Assembly (NCBI RefSeq): GCF_033807575.1
Contig: NC_084722.1
Location: 800,832 to 864,831 of the forward strand
DNA length: 64,000 bases
From: Cydia pomonella
Taxonomy: Eukaryota; Arthropoda; Insecta; Lepidoptera; Tortricidae
Reading direction: 5' to 3'
A program made the position numbers and the translations under genes. Below the pieces are notes generated by a model. It saw nothing but the letters and a program-made list of their open reading frames with translations. It was not told the DNA's origin and ran no database searches. This document shows, one piece after another, positions 1 to 11,340 of the stretch; position 1 is the stretch's first letter; every line of letters begins with the position of its first letter.

Positions 1-1325
1 GCCATACATAATGTATAGGTACTTAAAAATGCGCTTCGGGGCGGCCCGACTCAAGCCGGCTGGTGTAAATCGTACAGTAGGGTAGAGCCACAGGCCACAG
101 TCTCAGCAGTTTTTTTTACATAAAGATTGCATACAATGTTTTGAAATCAGTTTTGAATTATTTAAAGAATGCGTATGGGTAAAATTTTACATTTACTACC
201 TACTGGTCGATGAACGCGATTGTCCTGATTGGGGAATTATCTAGAGTTGTTATATTAAAAAAATATGTTTTTTTGTCATTTGTTTTTTTGATACAAGCTT
301 TTATTGCTGACTGTAGTTTTCTTTTAACAGGCAACTATTCATCGAGACAATTATAACAAACCTAAACAAAATTATGTAAGGTTTTATTACATATTACACC
401 TTCTGTGTCCATTATCAGATCAGCTCGAAGGTATCATAATAATTTATGTATTGAATTGTCACCCAGCTTTTACACCGTTTTTTTTTACGTCCGTTAATTT
501 CATGGGTTTCAACTTTTTCAAAGAACCGATACTGGTAACGCAAGGCTATCTTGGACAATCGATATTCGAAATGATATTGATATATCATTATTAGCAATTA
601 CTTGGAAGATTTAAATACAATGTCCGCGTTACGACAACGCTATTAATTAGTCTCTAAGTGTCGGAGATAAAATATAAAAAAAAAGATCAAATTATCCTTA
701 GAGATGTAGAGGTTGGAGACCCTGAATTCTTATATGAATAATTAAAAGACAAAAAATTAAACCAAACAAGAACCGAATGAAGTGTCTCACGTTAATGCCA
801 CTCAAAAGTAAAGTTACACACTTATAACAACATGCAGCCCGTGTAAGCTTAAACAGACCAGTCTCCACAAACAGCACCCGTTCACAAGTATGACGCGTAT
901 CTCAGCCATCGCCTCCCTCAATCTCCATTCGGGAAAGTTTCCTTTTTATAAATGTACCTAGCCAAATCCCGAAGTTAACGGAGTTAAAAAAAACACTGTG
1001 TATAAAAGTACGTATGTATTCGTACCTTCGTGATGTTTCAGCTCAATAGAATTACAAGCACAGAATAACTAATAGTACTACTTACTAGTAATCAAATCAA
1101 ACAATATTATGCTTGAGGAAACTCAGCGATTACTTATTTTATTTTCAAAACACACAAAAAATTAAAATGTTATTGTTATTCGCACTCCCGGGCACGCACT
1201 TTCATCTCGGTCACGCTTGCACTCAGTGTGAGTGAGAGAAGAACATGAACTTATCACCCTAATCCTACTCTAATACCTTATGGTGGTATTATCCACTCGA
1301 GATCACCTTTCTCCTAACGGCGGGG
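1..1325. other. AT-rich flank, no gene seen
   Basis: No splice-consistent coding sequence is seen. The stretch 1189-1247 (CACGCACTTTCATCTCGG, then GTGAGTGAGAGAAGA) is similar to the reverse complement of 47112-47172, so it belongs to a dispersed repeat. Confidence 0.5.
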
Positions 1326-1404
1326 TCAGTATCCTCGGAGGCTGCAGTGCCGCGGCGCCCTCGGACCGACGCGCGCGCATCCACATCGAGATCCATACAT
1401 TACG
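1326..1404 (+). promoter_or_regulatory. possible promoter and first non-coding exon of the secreted-protein gene
   Basis: A GC-rich island in an AT-rich neighbourhood begins with an insect initiator-like TCAGT at 1326-1330. It ends at a strong donor, TTACG|GTAAGT, with the intron starting at 1405. There is no ATG-led frame, so it would be 5' UTR. The next + strand acceptor that fits a coding gene is at 10711. Linking the two is inference: the 9.3-kb intron between them has no transcript support here. Confidence 0.3.
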
Positions 1405-3038
1405 GTAAGTTCTAATGATTTGTTGTTGGAAATTATGACTTATCATAGGTGGAATAAAGCAGGATTTTGAATAGCAAAAGACTGACCCTAAAATACTTTG
1501 CCAAATTTTGTGCGACGTATTGTTGTCAATTTTAACAAGTTTGCGTTTGTGTATCAGAGCTTAAGGAAATTATTTGAAGGTGTTACGTTTTGTTTCAGTT
1601 GTAGTTTTATTTTTGAATAACATTTTGTAAAAGACGTTTAAGTAATTAGAAAAAATATATGTAAAAAAATTTCACCATGCATAAGCTAATCTTCAAAATC
1701 CAATCGTCCAAATTGGTTCAATGTTTTTGTGCATACACTGTTTTTGGTCGACATATTCCGGTAACTTCAAAATCTAAAGTAATACCAAAGTATGCCGTGG
1801 AAAATTATGTGGTATTGTTTGTACATTTCAATTGTAAAAATAAAGGTGATGGTCTGATGTTTTATTGTGTTAACATCTCAATTGGGTACTTGAGTCAAGT
1901 AACTTGACACATGTTGAATATTATAACAAAATTTAATTAAATGGGTAGGAAATGAGCCATCCATTATAAAAAAGGGAAATTTAAAAAATTATAATGAGAT
2001 CATAAAAAAATACAAGGCTCCGAAATCTAAAAAAAAAAATTTTTTTGTCTTTTAAAAATATAAAAGAAAATGGTACCATTTGATTCCTTACCTTTTTTTG
2101 AAAAATAAATTGTATGCCAACTATACACATAAACGCAATATTTCAGGGTCAAAATGGCAATTTCCTTGATCTTCCATACATTTAGGATAGACTTATATGA
2201 TGTGACGTCACATCACCTTATCATTTTGTTAGAGGCGTTTCAATCGTCGAGTGCGAGCGTCAGACTTTAACTCTCATTTCAGACCTTTGTGTTGCTTAAA
2301 TGCCATGAGTCCTATATAGACATTTGATCCTCAGGAAAATCAAGATCGTTTGACATTATTTACAAAAGACAGTCAAGTAGCCAATTGGCTCAAAGATTTC
2401 AATCGCACACAGATCGTCTTTTTACAGTAAAGCTGGTCGTTAATTTCCCCAAGTAATTGACATTGGAAATTTTGTTGTACTGTTCTTAAAATTAAACATG
2501 ATATTGAAATCCAAAAATCGTCCGAAATGGTTCAAAATGTTTGAGCATACCCTAGTATTTTGATGTTAGGACAATTATATATAGCAACTAATAAAATAAG
2601 CCTAAATTAATTAATTAGATTTTATTTGATACGTATTTTCACAGTTCAGTTCCAATGACAGTCGAGTAATATTTGACACAAAGCGGGAAACGTTCCGTTC
2701 CTCACATTAGGTATTGGATTTGTTAGTTGAATTTTATTGCATAGTTTTGAATTGATAAAATGTAAGTATCTATACGAGTAGACAATCTTCAGATGTTTAA
2801 TTGAGTTAGGTATCTTTTAGTTATGTATTTTTGGCACTTTGTCTCTTTAAATATAGATTTTTAGTTTTTAATTAGTTTAATTTTGCATTGTACCTATATA
2901 TACATTTTACTCTAAAAGTTTGTTAATTAATACTTAAATAATAGAATATAAAGTTTTTCCGAATTTTCGGAATCGGTTCTTGGAGCACACTATTAAAGTC
3001 ATTAACGTTAATATACATTATCGTGATCTAATATCATT
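1405..3038. other. no recognisable feature
   Basis: AT-rich sequence with no coding exon, tRNA-like or terminal-repeat structure that I can support. If the first-exon model is right this is part of a long first intron. Confidence 0.4.
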
Positions 3039-3077
3039 ATGACATACATTATGTATGATATATTAAATTCCAAAGAT

Positions 3078-3190
3078 GGTATGTATCGAATAAATATGGC
3101 CATACAGCGGAGAAATACGGCCAGCCTTCTAGGCACCTTGTCCATTGACGGCGATTTGGGCCAAATTTTTTATCTTCAGCTTAAGTACTT
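3078..3190 (+). pseudogene. LINE reverse transcriptase C-terminal scrap
   Basis: The + frame reads INMAIQRRNTASLLGTL and then DLGQIFYL. This matches the C-terminal IAxQRGNxASLLGTLP signature common in lepidopteran non-LTR retrotransposon ORFs. The same signature recurs at 52340-52430 and, on the - strand, at 29935-30030. Only about 35 residues remain. Confidence 0.5.
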
Positions 3191-3365
3191 AGTAAGTTTT
3201 ATGATGTTTGTTTATTTCTTTGTTTTTGGATATTAAAATTCCCCATTAAGGACGTATATTTATTTTTAAAATATGGATAATAGGTTTTTAAATGTACAAT
3301 GTATGTATAATTAACGTTTGGTCAAACTGTGAAATCATGTTGGTAGGCGATGCGTTCCAACTAAA

Positions 3366-3405
3366 CTAAACTAATTAGTTACTAATTAGTTACTAATTAG
3401 TTAGT
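3366..3405. repeat. short tandem repeat of ACTAATTAGTT
   Basis: Three consecutive 11-bp units, each holding the palindrome ACTAATTAGT. Confidence 0.8.
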
Positions 3406-3763
3406 ATGTTAAAGTAAACATCAACACTACTAACATTAAGTGGATTTTAGTTGAGGTATTTAAAAAAAAATAGTACCCGTTATGCTTCAAGCTTATTTTA
3501 CTTATTTTGGAAATGAGTTGAAACCAGAGCCCGTACATTTCATGCGGTTAACAGAAAAATGACGTCACGCTACATAGAGTATGATTCCAATTAAGTATTT
3601 TCGTAATAATTAATCATTTGTCAACCTCTTTAGGTAACTGATACATATACTTGACAATCAGTATAGAAACGTCTAACTGACTTTCATTTTATTGTCACAC
3701 AAATAAATAATACATATTTTTGGTTTATAACAGCGTAACAAGTTTTTATTCACATAACAAGTA

Positions 3764-4338
3764 CAGGTTGGACAAATAAGAATGATACACTTTGTTTTTA
3801 AATTTTAATTACATTAAGTGGAAATTTTATTAAATATTTTTTCATAAATATATTATTCAGGGTTGGCAATTGTATACGGAAGATAATTTCTGCCAAATGT
3901 CTACCACTAGCAGCAAGCAATTTTATCTCAAATGTTTCTGTTGTTTAAAACACGTTGATTGCTCGATTAATTTTGAAAAAATGTGACAGAGATTGGCACC
4001 CAAATTCCCCAAATTTTGCAGCTCTTGACTTATTTCTGTGGGGCTATCTAAAATTACGTGTCTATGCTAACGAGCAGATGAAATTTAAACAGTTAAAACC
4101 GACTATTCGACACAAATGTACTAAGATAATGCCAAAAATGTGCGAATAGATGCTGAACATTGGGATGATAAGGGCTTACATTTGCCTGCTGTTAGAGGTG
4201 GACATATGTCAGACATTATGTTTCGCATGAATTTGCCAACCCTGAAGAATATATTTTTAAAACAATACTTAATAATTTTTGAACTTAATATAGTAAAAAT
4301 TTAAAAACAAAATGTATACTTCTTATTTGCCCACCCTG
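3764..4338 (+). mobile_element. internally deleted Tc1/mariner-like element
   Basis: The ends form terminal inverted repeats of about 45 bp beginning CAGGTTGGACAAATAAGAA on the left and CAGGGTGGGCAAATAAGAA on the right. Both ends are flanked by TA (3762-3763 and 4339-4340), the Tc1/mariner target duplication. The interior at 3955-4149 keeps a transposase C-terminal piece containing RDWHPNSPNFAALDLFLWG, which resembles the WPxxSPDLxxxDxFLWG block holding the third catalytic Asp. The N-terminal DNA-binding part and the first two catalytic Asp regions are missing. At 575 bp it is under half the usual 1.3 kb, so it cannot act on its own. Confidence 0.8.
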
Positions 4339-4340
4339 TA

Positions 4341-5100
4341 TTTATTATGATACCCATCAATAAGTAAGTTATCTAAATTTGTAGTAACTACCTGTATGTT
4401 AAATTACGTCATTTGTGCGTAAACAGCATGAAAAGTACGGGCCCGGGTTGAAACAATATCGACGTGTTTTGTTGTAAACCCACTTCCAAAAGAAGTCTTT
4501 TTTTATCTTATCTTAAAGGTTAACCCCCTTATTCATAAAACTTTACGAGCCTGATTTCAATACATAACTCAAAATGACAGATAAAGACAAACGATTCATA
4601 GCTAATACAGGCCAGCAACGCGTTTATGAATAATGCCATTAATATGTCATATCTTATCTTTAATATTCTGATTTCAAATATTCAAAAAAAGGGATAGAAG
4701 TGTTTACTAAAATATTTAATTTCATTAGAGACTTATTACTATTAGAGTTACTACACTCGTTCTTTTAGAGTACTATTAGAGCAAGCGGAGACTTAATTTC
4801 GTTGCATGAATTGTTACTGGATGAACATTTATTAATTAATTACATCTAGTATGAATATTCACACACGAACTAAATTACAATAATACACATTATATATTCT
4901 ATAAAGTGCCGTATAATAATATCATCGTTAATCGATGTATTTGTTTATGTTTACAAATTACGTTTTTTGTCTTTTTTTCTAATTAAAAAAAAAAACGTTA
5001 GAGCATTCCTGAGAAGTAACCATACGTGGCATTGCAGGGTTTTTCCAATGGCTACGGACACATTGCATATTTTGGGAAAAGTCCCATTCCTTCCGACCGT
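4341..5100. other. no recognisable feature
   Basis: AT-rich spacer without a supportable exon, RNA gene or terminal repeat. Confidence 0.4.
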
Positions 5101-5102
5101 TC

Positions 5103-5250
5103 TGGCGTTGTGGATAGTGACTCTGCCTATGAAGTCGATGGTTCTGGGTTCAAATCCCGTTAAGGGCATTTATTTTTGTGATGAACAAAGATATTTGTTC
5201 CTGAGTCTTGGATGTTTTCTATTTATTTAAGTATTTATATATAATATTTG
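5103..5250 (+). mobile_element. SINE, family 1 (tRNA-derived)
   Basis: A B-box-like GGGTTCAAATCCCG is followed by GGGCATTTATTTxTGTGATGA and TTTGTTCCTGAGTC. This is the head and body of a SINE repeated many times in this window; the copies at 39655, 56571 and 63427 are better preserved. The 3' tail is truncated here. Confidence 0.7.
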
Positions 5251-5251
5251 T

Positions 5252-5760
5252 TACGACTAATGTTAGAAAGTTAATTAAACTCAAGTTTACCCGGGTATAA
5301 CTCGTATTTATTACTAAAGCCTTTTGATTTGGGCAAAGTCCGAAAATGTTAACAACATTAATCTGTATTCGGCGTTTACCTGTACAGTCAAGTGTAAAAA
5401 TATGGGTGTACACATCTTACTCAAAAATATGTCCCATAGCATCTTATTCCAGTGTAATAAGAGCGTAGTACTATATTTATGAGACGATATTCTTGATACA
5501 TATTTTTGCAGCTGACTGTACACATCTGTCTGGATGGGTAATGGTGTAAACCTTTAGGTTAGGATCGGCAACGCGCATGTAACTCCTCTGGAGTTGCAGG
5601 CCTACACAGGCTACGGAGATTTCTTGCTACCCAACGCTCGGTAAACACCGAATACAGATTAATGTTGTTTACATTTTCGGACTTTATCCAAAAACGCTTG
5701 GATAATACTAGTTATACCCGGGTACACTTGAGTTTAATTAATCTTCTAACATTACCCGTA
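5252..5760. mobile_element. foldback element with about 115-bp inverted repeats and a nested SINE fragment
   Basis: The left arm, about 5252-5385, and the right arm, about 5640-5760, are diverged inverted copies. They share blocks such as TAATGTTAGAA, TTAATTAAACTCAAGT, ACCCGGGTATAACT and AACATTAATCTGTATTCGG. Between the arms lies a reversed scrap of SINE family 2 (5548-5640). No transposase is present, so this is a non-autonomous foldback. Confidence 0.75.
5548..5640 (-). mobile_element. SINE family 2 fragment nested in a foldback
   Basis: It contains the reverse complement of GCAACTCCAGAGGAGTTACA and GCGCGTTGCCGA, hallmarks of the SINE better seen at 22950, 34852 and 57510. Confidence 0.7.
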
Positions 5761-6057
5761 ATATATATATCGTAAAATAGACCTACAATGTAACTTAGAT
5801 CTAAACTACATTCAGGTACTTTCTCCCCATTCACCCACGCAGCCTAAATATCTAGGTCTCAAACTAAGCCCTTTCTCGAACCTAACCAGTTTATTAGCAT
5901 TCTAGGCTGACCCATATCCAACAATGGCTAGTGCTAGATATAGAAACCGTTATTTTAGTGACCTAGGTTTCGATCTAGTGCATGTTTTATGCATTTAAGC
6001 TTTAATTGCAGTATGCAGGGGTAGGTATATTTAGGTGAGTTCAATTCAGAAATATTA
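5761..6057. other. no recognisable feature
   Basis: AT-rich spacer. Nothing supportable was seen. Confidence 0.4.
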
Positions 6058-6277
6058 TTTACAGTACATATGGTGCTACTTTTCCGCACTATTGCGTAAA
6101 ATTGCACATTATGTAACTATGTCGAAAATTTTATGGGCCATATAGGTACTGTAAAACGTTGTACGATACATGTGCGAATAGGTAATTCGCAATTCGCAAC
6201 TCCCTTCGGTCGTGTTTTAATTTGTCGCCACTCGTTACGAATTTCTTATTTTTCGCACTTGTATCGTAAATAACTAT
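6058..6277 (-). repeat. double-hairpin repeat, copy A
   Basis: The full unit, seen best at 37126-37340, has two palindromic modules. Module 1 runs from ACGATACAAGTGCGAAA to CGCACATGTATCGT. Module 2 runs from TTACAGTACATATGG to CCATATGTACTGTAA. This copy is the reversed unit, module 2 then module 1. Both modules are present and diverged. Confidence 0.8.
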
Positions 6278-6682
6278 TACATTGAATAAATAAGAGAATA
6301 ATTTACATTATTATATATATTTACATGATTTACGGCCCTTCGAACCATAAGATACATATAGAATATCAAAAAGAAGCCGAAAAAACCTCGCGTGATTTGT
6401 GCACAAGCGATAAGTCCAAAGCCCATATTTTCAAAATCTAAGTAAATTAAACTACAAAGTTACGTTAGGTACTATTTATTCCATAGCCATATGATTGAAA
6501 ACGAGAAAAAAATATTCCTTAAGATCAGGGTTCGAAACCGGTTTTTTGCAGAAACTTCGAAAAACCCCTATATTTCGGTTTATTTCATACTCCAAATATA
6601 AGACTCAGTTGCGTTTATATATAACGACTTAGTATTATTAGATTGCCCTATTAGAAATAAATTAATTAACAAGGAACGAAAA
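6278..6682. other. no recognisable gene
   Basis: The stretch 6360-6420 (GCCGAAAAAACCTCGCGTG, then TTTGTGCACAAGCG) resembles the terminal part of the inverted-repeat element at 58702-59055. The remainder is anonymous AT-rich DNA. Confidence 0.35.
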
Positions 6683-6915
6683 TAGTTATTTACGATACAA
6701 GTGCAGAAAATAGGAAATTCGTAACGAGTAGTGATAAATTAAAATACGACCGAAGGGAGTGTTTTAAATCGACACGAGTTGCGAATTACCTTTTCGCGCG
6801 TGTATCGTACAACGTTTTACAGTAAATATGGCTCTTTAAAGTATCGACATATATACGGAAAGTGATCATTCCCGCACGCGTGCGGGAAAATAGCACCATA
6901 TGTACTGTAAAATAT
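6683..6915 (+). repeat. double-hairpin repeat, copy B
   Basis: Module 1 then module 2 in forward orientation, TACGATACAAGTGC to CATATGTACTGTAA, both somewhat diverged. It lies head-to-head with copies A and C. Confidence 0.8.
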
Positions 6916-7012
6916 AGTTTCCGTTCCCATTAAAAAAATACCGGTTTCCGATTCTTGCTTGAGAATAAACGTAAATAATATTACCTTTATATTGTTGGCA
7001 ACCTTAGAAGTA

Positions 7013-7226
7013 ATTTTACAGTACATATGGTGCTACTTTACCGCACTAGTGCGCAAATTAGCATATTACGTTACTTTGTCAAACATTTAAAGGGCCATAT
7101 GTACTGTAAAACGTTGTATGATACATCTGCGAATAGGTAATTCGCAACTCGTGTCGATTTTTAATTTATCGCCACTCGTTTTGAGTTTCCTATTTTTCGC
7201 ACTTGTATCGTAATGTACTATTACTA
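7013..7226 (-). repeat. double-hairpin repeat, copy C
   Basis: Reversed unit beginning TTACAGTACATATGGTGC and ending CGCACTTGTATCGTAATG. Both hairpin modules are present. Confidence 0.85.
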
Positions 7227-7444
7227 AACTCTTCTGATTTAAACTTGTACCAAATCAATTCTTGAAATGTTCACGATCATTAGTTATTAATCAAAGATAC
7301 CTAAGGTCTTTAACCCCGGGTTGAACGGTCGCTGTTTAAGCGTTATAAACAAATGCTGCCCAACCTGTATGTGACGTCACGCTAACCTGAATATATGGCT
7401 AAAATGTTATTTTATTTTAGGGTTTTTAGCATAAATATGTTAAA

Positions 7445-7685
7445 AAGCGGCCAAGTGCGAGTTGGACTCGCCCATGAAGGGTTCTGTACCATTTATGACG
7501 TATTAAAAAAAAGCTACTTACTAGATCTCGTTCAAACCAATTTTCGGTGGAAGTTTGCATGGTAATGTACATCATATATTTTTTTTAGTTTTATCATTTT
7601 CTTATTTTAAAAGTTGCAGGGGGGGGACACATTTTACCAGTTTCGTGTCTCTCGCGCAAACTATTCAGTTTAGAAAAAAATCATA
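7445..7685 (-). repeat. partial copy of the GTGCGAGTCGGACTCG repeat
   Basis: It starts GCGGCCAAGTGCGAGTTGG and matches the reverse complement of the right third of the 560-bp repeats at 45415 and 50380, including the block AACCAATTTTCGGTGGAAG. Confidence 0.75.
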
Positions 7686-7905
7686 TTAGAATAGAATAGA
7701 ATAGAATTTGTTTTATTCATAAACACACAAACAGTAATAGACAGACATAAACGAGAACATAGTGAGAGTAAAGTGTCACCTAATGGCCTCATCTCAGCAT
7801 GTTGCTGGCGACTTCCAGCGCTGATCTTCCGATGAGACCATCAAGTGCGAAAAAATCACGGAAGGTAACAGAAAAAAGGAAAGAAACATAAAATAAACAT
7901 AACGA
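7684..7905 (-). mobile_element. retroelement 3' end
   Basis: It opens with (AGAAT)n next to TTTGTTTTATTCATAA, a LINE/SINE A-rich 3' end read backwards. It contains CATCTCAGCATGTTGCTGG and CTTCCGATGAGACCATCA, whose reverse complements recur in the same order at 60270-60340. Confidence 0.6.
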
Positions 7906-8380
7906 ACATACTTAACACTAAGTTTAACATTAGAAACTTCAACATCATTTTTGAAGACCTATAGGGGTAGACATATAGGGGTAAAAATCCTTTCTCATTT
8001 GTAGAGCTCTACCATATTTTGAAGAATGTATGCTTGAAAGAATTTAGGTTTTCGGATGTCAGTCAGTATTTAGTAGCCACCTATATTCTCTTACTATATT
8101 CTTGTCTTTGTTACGCTCGTTATTAAACATAAGCTTATCTCTGTCTGTCAGTATGTAGGAGCTCTTTAGCATGTGCTAAAGAGAAACTGTGCAATTTGTA
8201 AAATGCCTGTCACTTTCGCACTTACTGGTGACAAGTGATAAAAATGCGACCGTGCTACAGCCGCAGATGATCGTTATATTGTGTCCGCCTATAACCTATC
8301 TGGAGTTAAAATATCATTGGTAAAGCTAGCGGAAAATGAAAACGGTCTTATCCATGGAAAAAACGAAATACTTAAATAAA
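7906..8380. other. mostly unassigned; one repeat scrap
   Basis: The stretch 8200-8262 (CCTGTCACTTTCGCACTTAC, then GTGACAAGTGATAAAAATG) is part of the foldback repeat seen complete at 16465-16610 and 30915-31040. The rest is anonymous. Confidence 0.4.
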
Positions 8381-8475
8381 TATTTGCGCATAATCTTACG
8401 CAGGTCGATCTAGCCCCAAACTAAGCAAAGTTGGTATGAGCCCTAGGCAACGTTATCGTTTCGTTCGACCACATG
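8381..8475 (-). mobile_element. SINE family 1 tail fragment
   Basis: GGTCGATCTAGCCCCAAACT and AAGCAAAGTTGGTATG resemble the corresponding part of the reversed SINE copy at 23217-23275. Confidence 0.55.
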
Positions 8476-8604
8476 TGATTTGTCTCCAGTCTAAGTGCAC
8501 TTCATAGCGATCGACCATCTCATACGTGCCTCACCGCGAATACAGTTGCCATTTTGCCCTAAAATTATATTATTGGACCCGGGTATGTCCTTATATAAAC
8601 TATG

Positions 8605-8933
8605 TCCAAAAGAGAGGTATGGGCACTGTGAATGTCATCTCGCTTTGTGTGGTAGGCATAGCACAGCGGATGTCATTCCAGATCTAGAGCAGAGCCCAAC
8701 TGGGAAAGTACCTCCACCTTACAGAAAACAGCAGACAAATAACATTAGACCCTCCTCATAGTGTTGTGTTCCTATCGGTGAGTCAGGTTGCCAGAGCTCA
8801 ACGAGCGTGCGGAGTGTTAGGGTCGGCAACGCGCATGTAACTCTGTGGAGTTGCAGGCCTCCATAGGCTACGGAGACTGCTTCCTATGAGGCGGGCCTGC
8901 TTGTTTGCAACCAACGTAGTATTTTTTTTTTAT
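8605..8933 (-). mobile_element. SINE family 2, near full length
   Basis: It includes the reverse complement of every block of this family: GTATGGGCACTGTGAATGTC, GCAACGCGCATGTAACTC, GTTGCAGGCCTCCATAGG and a TACTACGTTGG end next to a T-run at 8922-8931. Confidence 0.75.
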
Positions 8934-8935
8934 GG

Positions 8936-9265
8936 AGAATAGGCAGGTTTGTCCACGATCACACCTGATAGTAAGTGATGATGCGGTCTACGGTGGCGCA
9001 CGCTTACCTATGAGATACCTACTTACTCTAGCCCTGAAGAGATTCAGAGTGTACTCATGCGGAGACACAGACTCGGGCAGGGCATTCCACTCCTTGGCAG
9101 TTCGCATAAGGAATGTTGAAGCGAATCGCTTCGTGCGTAATTGTGGAATACCTTTAAAAAAATTGAAATTGAAATTGAAATCGTTAATTGCGCATCACAT
9201 ACCAAGTACAGGTGTTCTAAAATATAAGGCTGTTCATGTGACACCCAGTCAGGGCACGGCAACAT
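8936..9265 (+). mobile_element. retroelement 3' region
   Basis: It begins GGAGAATAGGCAGG and then CACCTGATAGTAAGTGATG, a sequence style that recurs at 11172-11230 and 43500-43555. It continues with ACTCGGGCAGGGCATTCCAC, matching the LINE C-terminal region at 27230-27310. It ends in a short (AAATTG)n run. No intact ORF is present. Confidence 0.5.
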
Positions 9266-10105
9266 AGTTCCACAGAGGGCAACATACTAATCTAGATTTT
9301 ACTTGTTTCCCCTTATCATGCGTTAGTCACTACATAAGTCCGAAGAATCTAAGGGCTTGCTCATCGCATTTTGTGGAGAGTCCAGTGTCAACATTGTCCA
9401 TAGTACTCAAGGACTTGGACGAAACGATGAAAATTTTGGCCTCATGTGTCTTCATCTCCCACAGAGTTCACTCAAGTTCACGTGACGCAAAACTCCAGCA
9501 GCAAAAGTTTATCGTGAAATGTGGAAGAGCGTCCAAGTTTCTTGAACTCAAAAGTAGAATAAAGGGCTTATATGTTAAATGTTAAGTAATTTTCACAATA
9601 ATATAACCCTACACCAGAATACACACATAATATCACGACATATGTAGAATTATAGAAATAAATATTATAAAAAACTAACAGGTGAAAAATTCTGATGCAT
9701 AGGTTTTTTTTATTGGCCAGTACGGAATGACTGCACTATGCAGGTTTGCCATGTTGTAATCTATAGTTTAGCTGGAAGACAAAATTAGTTTACTAGACTA
9801 GCTAATTAATTTATCCCCACACTAGTTGGTAAAGGCTCCCTTTCTTATTCAAAAACTGATAAGAAAGTTGCATTTTATCCACATAATACACATATGGCAA
9901 AGTAATTTTGTCACAAGTCACATTTTGAGTTCGTTATGTTAGCTGATTAAATTTACTTTTAAATCATAATTTTGGATGAAAAATATTTATTTCATTTGAA
10001 TTTGATTTGATTTCATGTTGTTTAATATTTTACCATTAGTATTTTCCCCGCGGTGATGTGGTGTAAGATTTTGTTTCACTCGGTGGCAAAATTTGTTTAA
10101 CCCTT
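9266..10105. other. no recognisable feature
   Basis: Short open frames exist but none has acceptor/donor support or a recognisable domain. Confidence 0.4.
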
Positions 10106-10109
10106 CTTT

Positions 10110-10345
10110 ACTTTCTTGACAGATTAACCGGATTAGAACTATAAAAACCGGTTTCTTCCTATGTGGGTATTTTTTTTTATTCAGCACACCACCAGGCGTG
10201 CTAGAACATCGTCGCTCGTCGAATAAACCGGTTTATTTAGGTTCCAATAAAGTTCTTAAAACGTTTGCATTTTTATGAAAGTTCGGAGTAAAATCGAAAT
10301 AAACCGGTATTTACCGCTATTTTTAAAACCGGTTCCAAGCCTTGC
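10110..10345 (+). repeat. AACCGGTTT-rich repeat, upstream copy
   Basis: It shares a co-linear series of blocks with 11030-11340: AAAAACCGGTTTCTT, CACACCACCAGGC, CGCTCGTCGAATAAACCGGT, AAAGTTCTTAAAACGTT and CGAAATAAACCGGTAT. The two copies lie directly on either side of the first coding exon. Confidence 0.8.
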
Positions 10346-10711
10346 AAGTAATCACGATGTTGGCTGCAGGAATATTTGACGCCCCCTTGCAAACTAATTT
10401 CTATGCACTGGGGCAGGTAACTGCATCTGACTGTACGAAATACATTGCTACACTGCCTCTGGTGGAAGAGTAAATTAAACATTTCTTTCGTATTTTTTGT
10501 AGCACTAAAACCTTCGTCTCGTAACGTTTAAAGGGGCTTACGGATTACCAATTCTCCGGACAATATCGGCCTGTCAGTTATTCGCAAAAGCTGACAATTG
10601 TAAATAACTGACATGCCGATATCGCCCGACGAACTGGTAATGAGTGGGCCCCTTAAGTTTGCGATTATATCCAAAACGCACAGTATACAATGTCTTGATG
10701 TTTTTTTCCAG

Positions 10712-10777
10712 ATTGCAGCCATGATTCGTCAGGTGGCAATTCTGGCCATAAGTGTCCAGGTCATCACATTTAATGTG
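10712..10777 (+). CDS. secreted protein of unknown function, exon 1 (signal peptide)
   Basis: The acceptor TTTTTTTCCAG at 10711 is followed by 9 nt of 5' UTR, then ATG at 10721 and 19 codons to the donor AATGTG|GTAAGT (intron from 10778), phase 0. The peptide MIRQVAILAISVQVITFNV has a basic residue at position 3 and then a hydrophobic stretch: a classic signal sequence. Exon 2 opens in phase 0, so the join continues as VHTAKQQ, with likely cleavage between about residues 19 and 23. The assembled protein has 337 residues and should enter the secretory pathway. A signal-coding exon isolated by long introns is common in insect secreted proteins. The start is chosen because it is the only ATG in the exon followed by an uninterrupted path through all four exons. 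I do not recognise the family. A non-coding first exon near 1400 is possible. Confidence 0.7.
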
Positions 10778-11029
10778 GTAAGTATTATTACTATATATCA
10801 TACAAACATAAAGTAATAAGTGAAGTAAAGCCACTTAAAAATCTAATATTTAAATCTTGTTTATAGACATTGCAAAGATGTTCCAATTTTTAATAGATAT
10901 TAGCATTAAAACTGTTACACAAAGATATATATGTACTCTGAAACCGGTCAAATTTCCAAACCGTTATCATGTACTTGGCGCAAAACCTTTTAATTTCGGT
11001 TTCGCTCGAAAAACTGTTATGTAAAAAAA

Positions 11030-11340
11030 CGGTTTTTATAAGAACAGTTTTTGTCAAAAATTAACCGGGTTAGCGCAATAAAAACCGGTTTCTTACTATG
11101 TCAGTATCTATGTTTACGTGGCACACCACCAGGCCGGCTGCTCGTTTCATCGCTCGTCGAATAAACCGGTTTTTTATGGAGGATATTAAGCAGGCGTTTG
11201 ACCACGATCACACCTGATGGTAAGTGATTATTGTTTCTTAAGGTTACAATAAAGTTCTTAAAACGTTCGCGTTCTTATAAAAGTTCGGAGGCAAACCGAA
11301 ATAAACCGGTATATTATTAACCAGTTCCAAGTCTTGGTTG
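11030..11340 (+). repeat. AACCGGTTT-rich repeat, downstream copy, with an insert
   Basis: Second copy of the repeat at 10110-10345. It is interrupted at about 11172-11230 by a fragment with GACCACGATCACACCTGATG, as at 8950, after which the repeat resumes at AAAGTTCTTAAAACGTT. Confidence 0.75.

Noticed and set aside
10240..10330. telomere-like or centromeric AACCGG satellite
   Set aside because: The AACCGGTTT motifs are irregularly spaced inside a dispersed element, not a tandem array.
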